In this document: positions 44,276 to 53,153 of the stretch, piece after piece | Position numbering within the stretch: position 1 is the stretch's first letter | Layout of the letters: the number at the start of each line of letters is the position of its first letter | Origin: UBA7672 sp965279085 | GTDB taxonomy: Bacteria > Pseudomonadota > Alphaproteobacteria > Caulobacterales > Hyphomonadaceae | Assembly: GCA_965279085.1 (NCBI GenBank) | Contig: OZ257149.1 | Span: 496,001-560,000, forward strand | Length of the DNA: 64,000 nucleotides | Reading direction: 5' to 3' | Translations under genes and position numbers: made by a program | Notes under the pieces: model-generated | Told to the model about the DNA's origin: nothing | The model's input: the letters and a program-made list of their open reading frames with translations, nothing else | The model's database searches: none

Positions 44276-45126
44276 ATGACGGTCTGCGTAGGAATTGCCG
44301 TTCACGACGGTATTGTGTTTGCGGCAGATAGCGCGACCACACTTGAAGGCCGGGACGCCAACGGCAACCAGACTGTCATCAACGTCTACCGAAATGGGAA
44401 CAAGGTATTCAACCTTGTTCGCGGTCTTCCCCTTGTTTCCATGACGTGCGGCATGGGCAACATGGGCAAAGCTTCGATTGCAGCTTTGTCCAAAGATCTG
44501 CGACTAGAAATGTCGACGCAAGGGAATGCGAACTACGTTGACCCCTCCAACTACACGATGCAGCAGGTAGCCGACAGCGCTCAAGCGTTCTTCGTGTCTA
44601 AATACAACGCCATCGCGCCTCCTCCTGCAAACCCTCACTCTTTCGAATACTGGATAGCTGGGTACGGCAGCGGCTCCACTGACCATGAACTTTGGAAGTT
44701 TCAGATTTCTAACGGCCAAGCCGCCGCCGCTGCTCAGCAGCTTCCTACAGGCGCATGCGGAATTACGTGGGGAGGCTCGGGCGGCGAGCCCATTCATCGC
44801 TGATTCTTGGTCACGCCCCTAAGCTAAAGCCTGCAATTGTGCAGGCGGGGCTGAACCAAGCGACGGCCGATCAGTTATTCAACACTGTCGCCGGCGACGT
44901 AAAAGCCGAACTTGTGATGGATTCAATGCCTATTCAGGATGCGATTGAACTGGCAGATTTCCTAGCAGATGCGTCAAAACGCTTCGTACGATTCTTGCCG
45001 GGAGCCGATACCGTCGGCGGAGAGATAGATATAGCGGTCGTGACCCGGCACGAGCGCTTTAAATGGGTTCGTCGGAAACATTACTATCCGACAGAGTTGA
45101 ACCCGCTGGAGACGGACCATGTCTAA
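44276..45126 (+). pseudogene. Passenger gene 4: proteasome/HslV-like Ntn-hydrolase, split by a one-base frameshift
   Basis: The first frame runs 44276-44803 and the second 44755-45126. Re-reading base 44800 (-1) joins them into about 283 residues, giving GGEPIHR then LILGHAP without a gap. After Met removal the protein would start Thr1 (TVCVGIAVHDGIVFAADSAT), aligning with proteasome beta subunits and HslV: Thr1, Gly5, and Asp17 in AADS at exactly the proteasome spacing. Lys42 in GNKVFNL may stand for the proteasome Lys33 after a short insert. GLPLVSMTCGMGNMG fits the next strand and turn. No slippery heptamer was seen at the junction, so a real deletion or a sequence error is more likely than programmed frameshifting. 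GGGGACG precedes the start. Confidence 0.72.
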
Positions 45127-45298
45127 GAACGCTACTTCGAAAAAGGAGACCCCTCCTCCTTTCGTGGAGCTTCCGACCCCGCCGTTCAAATATCAGCGGA
45201 CGGATAGCCCATCGCAATCTGTCTCGTTCGGAAGCAAGGACAACCCATCCGAGGCAGAGCGCAAGCAACTCCGTCGAGCGCTTCAGAACTTCGGCTAG
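45119..45298 (+). CDS. Passenger gene 5: 59-residue polar protein
   Basis: A short ORF starting at ATG 45119, overlapping the end of the Ntn-hydrolase frame by 8 nt, with GGAGACGG as a plausible ribosome binding site. The product is hydrophilic and proline-rich in its first half (SKKETPPPFVELPTPPFKYQ) with a charged C-terminal helix (PSEAERKQLRRALQNFG). It has no recognised family. The overlap suggests that it works with the hydrolase, for instance as a partner, substrate or adaptor, but nothing in the sequence proves this. Its stop overlaps the transposase stop within CTAG. Confidence 0.6.
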   Translation: MSKNATSKKETPPPFVELPTPPFKYQRTDSPSQSVSFGSKDNPSEAERKQLRRALQNFG

Positions 45299-46164
45299 AA
45301 CCGCGCGATCAGCAGGTCAAACATAGCGTTGCCCATGTGGCGGTGGTTCGAGCGGAACGTGAACTCGTCCAGATAGCGCTGCATGTATTTCCGCGACACG
45401 TGGATATGCGTCGAAGCGATTGAGCGCTGGAACAGCGACCAGAAGCTTTCGACCGTGTTGACGTGGTGGTTGATGCCGGTGTCTGCATCCTTGCGGGCGT
45501 ATTCTTTGGCAGAGTGGTTCACCACGCCATGCTCGTAGCCAGCGCGCGTGAGTAACGAGTAGGAGCGGTATTCATCCGTCGAGACGATAGAACCCTTCTC
45601 GACGTTCTCCAGAACCACATCGCGCATGGTGGCGAGCGTCGTGTCAGGAACAACCTCGGTCTGGATCAGGCCGTCACGTTCGGCCATGCCCATGACGATG
45701 GTTTTGTTCTTGAGCCAGTCCTTCTTCTTGGCCACACCACCAACTAAAACCTCATCGACCTCAACGTGGCCCTTGAGCATGCGGAACTCGTCAGCCGAGC
45801 AGAGCAGGAGGCGCAGCTGGTGGCCCATGCGCCACGCGGTTTTGTAGGTCACACCCAGCTGGCGCTGGAGTTCTTTGCCGCTGACGCCGTGGCGCGTCGT
45901 GACGAAAAGGTAGATCGCGTAGAACCACAGCTGGAGGGGTGTGCGCGTGTCCTGCAGCACGGTCCCGGCGGTCGGGTAGACGTTGTCGCCACAGTGAGCG
46001 CACGCGTAGGCGCGGCGGTTCTTGAGGCGGTGGAAGGAAGCATCGACCACGCCGCATTTCCGGCAGGTGTGACGCAGGCCATAGCGCACGTTCATCACGT
46101 GGGCGAGGCAGGTGTCCTCGTCCGGGAAGCGCTTGAAGAACTCGGTGATGGTCAGTTTCGGCAT
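45295..46164 (-). CDS. IS1595-family (ISXO2-like) transposase
   Basis: A 289-residue transposase. A zinc ribbon is formed by Cys34, Cys37, Cys55 and Cys58 (CRKC and CAHC), followed by a helix-turn-helix-like stretch (GVSGKELQRQLGVTYKTAWR) and the ISXO2-like DDE catalytic domain: Asp137 in HVEVDEVLVGG, Asp197 in VSTDEYRSY, and Asn236/Glu239 in HHVNTVESFWS. Full length and without frameshift, so potentially active. It begins 64 bp inside the right tip of the element and reads inward. Confidence 0.94.
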   Translation of the reverse strand: MPKLTITEFFKRFPDEDTCLAHVMNVRYGLRHTCRKCGVVDASFHRLKNRRAYACAHCGDNVYPTAGTVLQDTRTPLQLWFYAIYLFVTTRHGVSGKELQRQLGVTYKTAWRMGHQLRLLLCSADEFRMLKGHVEVDEVLVGGVAKKKDWLKNKTIVMGMAERDGLIQTEVVPDTTLATMRDVVLENVEKGSIVSTDEYRSYSLLTRAGYEHGVVNHSAKEYARKDADTGINHHVNTVESFWSLFQRSIASTHIHVSRKYMQRYLDEFTFRSNHRHMGNAMFDLLIARF

Positions 46165-46203
46165 TGTTCCGTCCCTCTACCACCTATAGATAGGGGAACG
46201 GCG

Positions 46204-46228
46204 TACCTGTGTCAAGGGGATAATCCCG
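46204..46228 (-). repeat. Right terminal inverted repeat of the transposon
   Basis: Inverted copy of 42789-42813, differing at three positions, with the outer edge at 46228 next to the 8-bp duplication. It lies just upstream of the transposase start. Confidence 0.88.
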
Positions 46229-46236
46229 CACGGCGG
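46229..46236. repeat. Right copy of 8-bp target-site duplication
   Basis: CACGGCGG, identical to 42781-42788. The putative lexA -35 box begins 2 bp further on. Confidence 0.88.
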
Positions 46237-46238
46237 AA

Positions 46239-46267
46239 TTGACCCAAAGCGTGAACGATAGTAGAAC
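46239..46267 (+). promoter_or_regulatory. lexA promoter with overlapping LexA (SOS) box
   Basis: A -35-like TTGACC (46239-46244) and a -10-like TAGAAC (46262-46267) are 17 bp apart. The sequence GAAC-GATAGTA-GAAC (46253-46267) is the direct-repeat GAAC-N7-GAAC operator known for alphaproteobacterial LexA, and it covers the -10 element. LexA would thus repress its own gene. Promoter hexamers are my reading; the operator match is strong. Confidence 0.85.
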
Positions 46268-46304
46268 TATCTGCGACTCATGGATTTAGAGCGGGTAGAT
46301 ACCA

Positions 46305-46991
46305 ATGCTCACGAAGAAACAGCGCGAATTGCTCCTGTTCATCAATGACAGGATCAAGGAGACGGGCGTTTCCCCCTCCTTTGACGAGATGAAGGAGGCG
46401 CTCGATCTGGCCTCCAAGTCCGGCATCCACCGTCTGATTACCGCCCTGGAAGAGCGCGGCTTCCTGCGCCGCCTGGCTCATCGGGCACGTGCGCTGGAGG
46501 TTCTCAAGCTGCCCGAGAGCGCGGTGCCGCAGCCTGTCGGCCGCGCCCCGTTCCGTCCGAGCGTTGTGGAAGGCGCTGGCGGGCGCAAGGTTCCCACCAT
46601 TGCCCGTCCCACCATGATCCCGGTCATGGGCCGCATCGCTGCCGGTACGGCGATCGAGGCGATCGAGCACGAGACGCACAGGGTTGCCGCCCCTGATGAA
46701 GATTTCGACCCGGACATGCACTTCGCGCTGGAAGTCTCCGGCGAGAGCATGATCAACGCCGGCATTCTCGACGGCGACACGGTCATCCTGAAGAAGACCG
46801 ACCATGCATCGTCGGGCGATATCGTGGTCGCTCTGATCAACGAAGAGACGGCGACGCTGAAGCGCTTCCGCAAGAAGGGCGGCTCGATCGCTCTCGAGGC
46901 GGCGAACCCGGCTTTCGGCACGCAGATCTTCGGGCCCGACCGCGTGCGCATCCAGGGCAAGCTGGTCGCGCTGGTACGCAAGTATCACTGA
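46305..46991 (+). CDS. lexA: LexA repressor
   Basis: SOS-response repressor of 228 residues. The winged-helix N terminus (MLTKKQRELLLFINDRIKET, VSPSFDEMKEALDLASKSGI) is followed by the self-cleavage domain: Ala-Gly cleavage site in GRIAAGTAIEA, catalytic Ser in VSGESMINAGI and catalytic Lys in ATLKRFRKKGG. RecA-stimulated autoproteolysis would relieve repression at the adjacent GAAC-N7-GAAC box. It converges on comEC with a 7-nt overlap. Its promoter lies directly next to the transposon. Confidence 0.97.
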   Translation: MLTKKQRELLLFINDRIKETGVSPSFDEMKEALDLASKSGIHRLITALEERGFLRRLAHRARALEVLKLPESAVPQPVGRAPFRPSVVEGAGGRKVPTIARPTMIPVMGRIAAGTAIEAIEHETHRVAAPDEDFDPDMHFALEVSGESMINAGILDGDTVILKKTDHASSGDIVVALINEETATLKRFRKKGGSIALEAANPAFGTQIFGPDRVRIQGKLVALVRKYH

Positions 46992-48811
46992 TCCCGCTTC
47001 GGCGGCGTTTCGTAGAGCGGCTGGGTCCACGCCCGGCCGCTTTGCATTTGGGCGGGGCGCAGCGCGAGATTGCCATCTGCTGACTGCTCGATGACGGCGC
47101 CGCCGCGTCCTACGAACTCGCACGGGCGAACTTTGAGGATCGCAGCGGTGACGGGGCTGAGCGTCAATGTCGAGGCAGTGGGACAATTCTGCCCCGGTGC
47201 AGCGACGTCTGGCGCGGCCACGGCAGCCTGACCGGCCGGGATATCCAGCCAGCATGCCGCGCCCTTGCCGCGGCAGCTTGCCTTGTGAACGTCGTCGCCG
47301 ATAATCAACGGATCGAGGCCGTTGTCAGCGCGCCAGTCGGCAAGCTCGACCCAGCCTTCCCGATCCTGCAGGAAGACCGAGCCGTCGTCGGCGACATAAC
47401 CCACCGCTTGCGGTGCAGTCAGCCACAGGAAGATGGCTGCAGCCGTGGGGATCGCAGCGAACACCCTGCCTCGCCGTGTGAACACGCAGAACAGGGCAAT
47501 AGCGGCTGCGGCCATTGCCATGCCCGCCATGCCGAGACGCGGCAGGTCGACCACCGGCGAGGCCTCAACCGAGTAACGCGATATTGCCAGCACAACCTCG
47601 AGACTCTGACCCATCAGCCAGAGGAATGGCTCGTCGAGCCCCAGCGGAGCAGCGATAGCGGCCATCGCGGCGGCTGGCGTGGTCCAGAGCGTTATCACTG
47701 GCGTCGAGACGATGTTAGCCAGTACGCTGAACAATGCTGCGCGGTCGAAATGATGGAGCGCAAATGGCATGGTGGCGAGCGATGCGACCAGCGATGTCGC
47801 CGTCGCCGCGACGATCCAGCCTGTCACGCGGCTGACGATGCCGGGCCGATCCGGGCGGTCGATGCGCGGCCACATCTCGTAAAGCGCAATCAGGGCACCG
47901 GATGCGGCGAACGACATCTGGAAGCCTGGAGTCACCACTGCTTCCGGCTGGAACAGCACGACGACGAACAAGGCGACCGCCAGCGAACGCAGCGAGATTG
48001 CGGGCCGGTCGAAAAGTTTCGCGCCGAAACCGATCATCGCGATGATGAAGGCGCGCTGGGTCGCGACCTCCATTCCTGAAATTCCAAAATAGAGCGTGCA
48101 GGCAACGATGGCCCCGAACGCCGCCGCCTTCACCGACGGAACGCGCAAAGCCAGCGGCTCGATCAGCGGCCACAAATAGCGAATTATGAAGAACACGATG
48201 CCGCCGACCAGCACCATGTGGACGCCAGAAATCGACAGCAGGTGGGCGAGCCCGGACAGACGCAGCGCCTCGGCATCGTCCGGCGTGATGAAGCTGCGGT
48301 CGCCGGAGACCATCGCGGCTGCCATCCCCCCGCCGCCAGGCCCCGCGGCGTCATGAACATGCGCGGCCACCGCGCGGCGCACCGCGCCCAGCCAGTAGCC
48401 GAACTGTTCCATCGCCCCCGAAGGCGGAGACATGGCCAGCGGCTCGCATTCGCCGATGGAGAAACCCACCGCGCCAAGCTGTTGGAACCAAGCATCGCGG
48501 TGGAATTCGTAGTCGCCGGGCACGACCGGACGCGGCGGCGACGACAGGATCGCCCGGCAGGCCACGGCCCGGCCCGGGCTGAACGGCATATCTCCCTTGT
48601 AACTGAAACGAACGAATTCCGGCGTCTGCTGCGGCGTCAGCCGCTCGATCGCGCGGACGTCGATGCGCACTCGTCGGCTACGTTCGCTTGCATCGATCTC
48701 GGCGATCACCCCCTCGATGCGGACAGGACCCATCTGCTCCTTGAGGATCGGTGCGGTCATCAGCTCCGTGCGTATCTTGCCGGCAATGGCGCCGACGCCA
48801 ACGCAAGCCAT
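46985..48811 (-). CDS. comEC: ComEC/Rec2-family DNA uptake channel, main reading frame
   Basis: Polytopic membrane protein that forms the inner-membrane channel for single-stranded DNA in natural transformation. This frame gives 608 residues from ATG 48811, with an OB-like soluble segment at about residues 25-120, the Competence domain (SGDRSFITPDDAEALRLSGLAHLLSISGVHM and GMEVATQRAFIIAM), many membrane helices, and a short non-helical C terminus without a metallo-beta-lactamase domain. Its first membrane helices are missing: they are encoded just upstream in another frame (48879-49130), and reading past one extra base in the 4-G run 48878-48881 would restore about 715 residues. It is either frameshifted or a sequence error. 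Divergent from gltX. Confidence 0.85.
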   Translation of the reverse strand: MACVGVGAIAGKIRTELMTAPILKEQMGPVRIEGVIAEIDASERSRRVRIDVRAIERLTPQQTPEFVRFSYKGDMPFSPGRAVACRAILSSPPRPVVPGDYEFHRDAWFQQLGAVGFSIGECEPLAMSPPSGAMEQFGYWLGAVRRAVAAHVHDAAGPGGGGMAAAMVSGDRSFITPDDAEALRLSGLAHLLSISGVHMVLVGGIVFFIIRYLWPLIEPLALRVPSVKAAAFGAIVACTLYFGISGMEVATQRAFIIAMIGFGAKLFDRPAISLRSLAVALFVVVLFQPEAVVTPGFQMSFAASGALIALYEMWPRIDRPDRPGIVSRVTGWIVAATATSLVASLATMPFALHHFDRAALFSVLANIVSTPVITLWTTPAAAMAAIAAPLGLDEPFLWLMGQSLEVVLAISRYSVEASPVVDLPRLGMAGMAMAAAAIALFCVFTRRGRVFAAIPTAAAIFLWLTAPQAVGYVADDGSVFLQDREGWVELADWRADNGLDPLIIGDDVHKASCRGKGAACWLDIPAGQAAVAAPDVAAPGQNCPTASTLTLSPVTAAILKVRPCEFVGRGGAVIEQSADGNLALRPAQMQSGRAWTQPLYETPPKRDQ

Positions 48812-48878
48812 GATCCCGATGGCCAGCGCCAGCGGGCTCGCCCCACGACGCCTCAGCAGCGCCCAGAGGCCCGCGATG

Positions 48879-49130
48879 GGGCAGCGTGGTGCCCAGCAGC
48901 AGGTCCCAGCCCGGCTCGGTCGGGGCGGTCATGTAGAGGGCGGCGCCGGCGGCCAGCGCCAGGGGCGCCAGCAGGGGCCAGCGGAGGGCCTGATCGTTTA
49001 TCGCGCCAGCCAGAAAACGGCCCATCTGCCGCAGGATGCCGGGTTTCCGGGGCGGGGCGGCGGCGCTTGCCAGCGAAGGTGCGGATGTGGTCTTCAGGGC
49101 CCGCGCTCCGCTGGCCGGACGCACAGGCAA
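48879..49130 (-). pseudogene. comEC: 5' part of comEC in a shifted frame
   Basis: On the minus strand this frame encodes RWPLLAPLALAAGAALYM and WDLLLGTTLP. After skipping one base the downstream frame continues IAGLWALLRRRG and PLALAIGIMACVGVGAIAG. Together they make the two to three N-terminal membrane segments expected of ComEC. A start may be TTG at 49130 or ATG at 49025 (MGRFLAGAINDQ). The junction is a run of four C in gene orientation, a typical site for a one-base indel. Confidence 0.65.
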
Positions 49131-49148
49131 AATTCACAACGGAACCTG

Positions 49149-50615
49149 ATGACGGTCGTCACCCGCTTCGCCCCCTCCCCAACCGGTTACCTCCATATCG
49201 GAGGCGCCCGGACGGCCCTGTTCTGTTGGCTATACGCCCGGCACATGGGCGGCAAGTTCCTGCTGAGGATCGAGGACACGGATCGGGAGCGTTCGACCCA
49301 GGCGGCGGTGGATGCGCTGCTGGACGGCCTGTCCTGGCTGGGCCTGTCCGGCGACGAGCCGCCGGTCTATCAAAGCCAGCGCGCTGACCGGCATGCCGAG
49401 GTTGCCCATGAACTGGTAAAGCGTGGCGCGGCCTATCGCTGCCCCGTTTCAGCGGAAGAGCTCGCGGCGCGGCGCGCTCGCGCAGACGAACTCAAGGTCG
49501 AACTGGAAGACAAGTCGCTGGCGGATGATGTACGATCAGCGAAGGAAGCTGAACGCGCCGATCTGCTCAGACCGTTCCGGTCGCCGTGGCGCGATCCGGC
49601 AAAACCGCTTCCCGAGGGCAAGCCCACCGTCGTGCGTCTGCGCATGCCGGACGATGGCGATCTGACCGTGCATGACCGCGTGCAGGGCGCAGTAACGCAG
49701 AAGTACAAGGATCTCGACGATCTCGTCCTGCTGCGGAACGACGGCACGCCGACTTATCTTCTGGCCGTCGTCGTCGACGATCACGACAGTGGCGTCACTC
49801 ACGTCATCCGTGGGGACGATCATCTGACGAACACCTTCCGGCAGCTACCGATCTATCATGGCATGGGCTGGAAGACACCCGAGCACGCGCATGTGCCGAT
49901 GATCCACGGGCCAGACGGCAAGAAGCTTTCCAAACGTCACGGCGCGACCGGCGTCGAAGCGTATCGCGACGAGCTGGGCTATCTGCCCGAGGGTCTGAAA
50001 AACTACCTCCTTCGCCTTGGTTGGAGCCATGGCGATGACGAGATCATCAGCGAGAAGCAGGCCGTCGAATGGTTCGACCTCGACGGGCTCAACAAGGCCC
50101 CCGCCCGCCTCGACATGAAGAAGCTGGACGCCGTCAACGGGACCTACATGGCCCAGGCGGACGACGACCGGCTGTTCAAGCTGTTCCTGACACGGCCGGA
50201 GGCGGCGAAACTGTCGGACGAGGTGAAAGCCCGGATTCGAACCGCCATGCCCGCGCTGAAGACCCGGGCCGCCAACATCGTCCAACTGGCCGAGCAGGCG
50301 CGGTTCCTGACCGACATCCGACCCATCCAGCTGACAGGTAAGGCTGCGGATCAGGTGAATGACGAGGCCCGCGGACGCCTCGCGACACTCCTGCCCCTGC
50401 TGGAGGCGCTCACCGACTGGTCAGAGCCCGCCATCAAGGCGGCTCTCACGCAATATTGCGAGCAAAACGGCATCAGTCTGGGGAAAATCGGCCCTGTTTT
50501 GCGGGCCGTACTTACCGGTGGCGCGCCTTCGCCCGATATTGCTCTTGTGCTGGCCTTGCTAGGCCGTAATGAAGCTTTCGCGCGGGTCAGGGATCATGCT
50601 CGCGCCGGGGGCTGA
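49149..50615 (+). CDS. gltX: Glutamyl-tRNA synthetase
   Basis: Class I synthetase of 488 residues that charges tRNA-Glu (and possibly tRNA-Gln in organisms using the transamidation route). The HIGH-type motif is in FAPSPTGYLHIGGARTALF, followed by LRIEDTDRERS; the KMSKS-type motif is in GKKLSKRHGATGVEAY; the C-terminal helical domain binds the anticodon. The start at 49149 begins directly with the catalytic fold; the frame upstream is antisense to comEC. It is followed 37 nt downstream by gltA. Confidence 0.97.
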   Translation: MTVVTRFAPSPTGYLHIGGARTALFCWLYARHMGGKFLLRIEDTDRERSTQAAVDALLDGLSWLGLSGDEPPVYQSQRADRHAEVAHELVKRGAAYRCPVSAEELAARRARADELKVELEDKSLADDVRSAKEAERADLLRPFRSPWRDPAKPLPEGKPTVVRLRMPDDGDLTVHDRVQGAVTQKYKDLDDLVLLRNDGTPTYLLAVVVDDHDSGVTHVIRGDDHLTNTFRQLPIYHGMGWKTPEHAHVPMIHGPDGKKLSKRHGATGVEAYRDELGYLPEGLKNYLLRLGWSHGDDEIISEKQAVEWFDLDGLNKAPARLDMKKLDAVNGTYMAQADDDRLFKLFLTRPEAAKLSDEVKARIRTAMPALKTRAANIVQLAEQARFLTDIRPIQLTGKAADQVNDEARGRLATLLPLLEALTDWSEPAIKAALTQYCEQNGISLGKIGPVLRAVLTGGAPSPDIALVLALLGRNEAFARVRDHARAGG

Positions 50616-50652
50616 GCGGCGGTAGCCGCAGCGAATTGAGGAGACTTGGTCG

Positions 50653-51957
<1,305 letters not shown>

Positions 51958-51979
51958 GCTTTGCCTGCAACCCGCATAA

Positions 51980-52007
51980 AAGGGTGGCCGCAAGGTCGCC
52001 CTTTTTT
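51980..52007 (+). terminator. Intrinsic terminator of gltX-gltA
   Basis: A 10-bp stem with two G-U pairs (51980-51989 with 51994-52003) is closed by a GCAA tetraloop and followed by a run of T. It lies between the convergent gltA and lpxB stops. Confidence 0.88.
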
Positions 52008-52010
52008 GTT

Positions 52011-53153
52011 TCAGGACAGCTTCAGGATCGTCTCGGCCGCGATCTCAGCCGCAGGACGCCCCGTGCCCGCCATGATGCGCAGCGCCTCTCGCTGGCCTTC
52101 CTGCTGCGCCCTGAGAACCGCGGGATCGGATAGCCGTCGTTCGGCCGCCTGCTCGATGTTCTTCACGCTGAAGCTCGTCTGCAGGAATTCCGGAATGACC
52201 TCGCGGTTGGCGGCTACGTTGACCAGCGCGGAGAAGCGGGACTTGAACAGAAAAAAGCGCAGCAGCGCCCAGGTGATCCAGCCTAGTTTGTAGCCGGTCA
52301 CGACGGCCGCGCCCTGAGCGGCCAGTTCCGTGGTCACGGTTCCAGAGCAGGCGATGGCGACCGTCATGGCGGCGTAAGCGTCAGCCTTCTCTGCCTCGCT
52401 CTTCACCAGCACAACCGGAAACGACTGCGCCTTGGCCAGCGCCTCGACATCCGCAGCCACGCTTGGCGCCACCATACACACGACTTTGCGGTTCGGATCG
52501 CGCGCCTGGACGATGCGTGTTGCTTCCATCAGCGTCGGCGCGACGCGGCGCATCTCCGCCTTCCGGCTGCCGGGCAGCAGGCCAATGACGGGCGCGTCCG
52601 CGGGAATGCCGTGCCGGGCGCGGAACCCCGCGCCATCGCCCTTCGGAAGGCGATGAAGCGCGGGGTTGCCGATCACCGTCGTGGGCAGGTTCCACTTCAC
52701 GTAGAAGGGCTGCTCGAATGGATGGATGCATAGCAGATGATCCACCCATTGCGCGAGGACACGGGCGCGCCCCGGACGCGTCGCCCAGACCTGCGGGCCG
52801 ATCAGCTTGATGCGCCTGGCGCGCGCGCCACGGAGCTTCAGCGCGCGCGCGAGCCGCCACATGAAACCCCAGCTGTCTATCAACACGACGCTATCAGGAT
52901 CAGCCTTGACGATCGCGTCGGCCGCATCCTCGACCGCTTTCCTCACGCGGCCATACGCCTTGAGGCCCTCGACCAGACCCAGGACAGCCAGCCCCGACAT
53001 GTCGACATCGGAATGCGCGCCACGCTCGCGCATACGCTCGCCACCGATGCCGGAAACCCTGACTCGCGGATCAGCTGACCGAAGCGCGTCGATTACATCT
53101 GCGCCAAAAGCGTCGCCCGAATCCTCAGCCGCGACGAGGAAGACGTGGCTCAC
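52011..53153 (-). CDS. lpxB: Lipid-A-disaccharide synthase
   Basis: Joins lipid X and UDP-2,3-diacylglucosamine to make the lipid A disaccharide on the inner face of the inner membrane. The 380-residue GT-B enzyme starts with GTG at 53153 (SHVFLVAAEDSGDAFGADVI), overlapping the lpxI stop by 4 nt; a longer frame upstream is antisense-like and rejected. Family stretches include VLIDSWGFMWRLARALK, KLIGPQVWATRPGRA, HLLCIHPFEQPFY, VIGNPALHRL and GLLPGSRKAEMRR. It is the last gene of the leftward envelope cluster. Confidence 0.95.
   Translation of the reverse strand: MSHVFLVAAEDSGDAFGADVIDALRSADPRVRVSGIGGERMRERGAHSDVDMSGLAVLGLVEGLKAYGRVRKAVEDAADAIVKADPDSVVLIDSWGFMWRLARALKLRGARARRIKLIGPQVWATRPGRARVLAQWVDHLLCIHPFEQPFYVKWNLPTTVIGNPALHRLPKGDGAGFRARHGIPADAPVIGLLPGSRKAEMRRVAPTLMEATRIVQARDPNRKVVCMVAPSVAADVEALAKAQSFPVVLVKSEAEKADAYAAMTVAIACSGTVTTELAAQGAAVVTGYKLGWITWALLRFFLFKSRFSALVNVAANREVIPEFLQTSFSVKNIEQAAERRLSDPAVLRAQQEGQREALRIMAGTGRPAAEIAAETILKLS

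Larger units (their letters stand above)
42789..46228. mobile_element. IS1595-family transposon with five passenger genes (3440 bp)
   Basis: Seen directly: 25-bp terminal inverted repeats (42789-42813 and 46204-46228, 22 of 25 identical, both beginning CGG then ATTATCCCCTT after one variable base), flanked by an exact 8-bp direct repeat. Within lie an IS1595-type transposase at the right end, reading leftward, and five rightward genes: 95 aa, PD-(D/E)XK-like 333 aa, 58 aa, Ntn-hydrolase-like about 283 aa (frameshifted) and 59 aa. The two gene sets meet at CTAG 45295-45298, so nearly all of the element is coding. Passenger genes are known in some IS1595 groups. The interior is visibly less GC-rich than the flanking trp and gltX genes. 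The target is the intergenic gap between trpC and the lexA promoter. Confidence 0.9.

Noticed and set aside
44780..44806. Programmed -1 frameshift in the Ntn-hydrolase
   Set aside because: No slippery heptamer or evident stimulatory stem was found at the overlap; a simple base loss or sequence error explains it better.
45295..46228. Simple IS consisting only of the transposase
   Set aside because: No second inverted repeat was found near the transposase 3' end; the matching repeat and the 8-bp duplication are at 42781-42813, so the cargo is inside the element.
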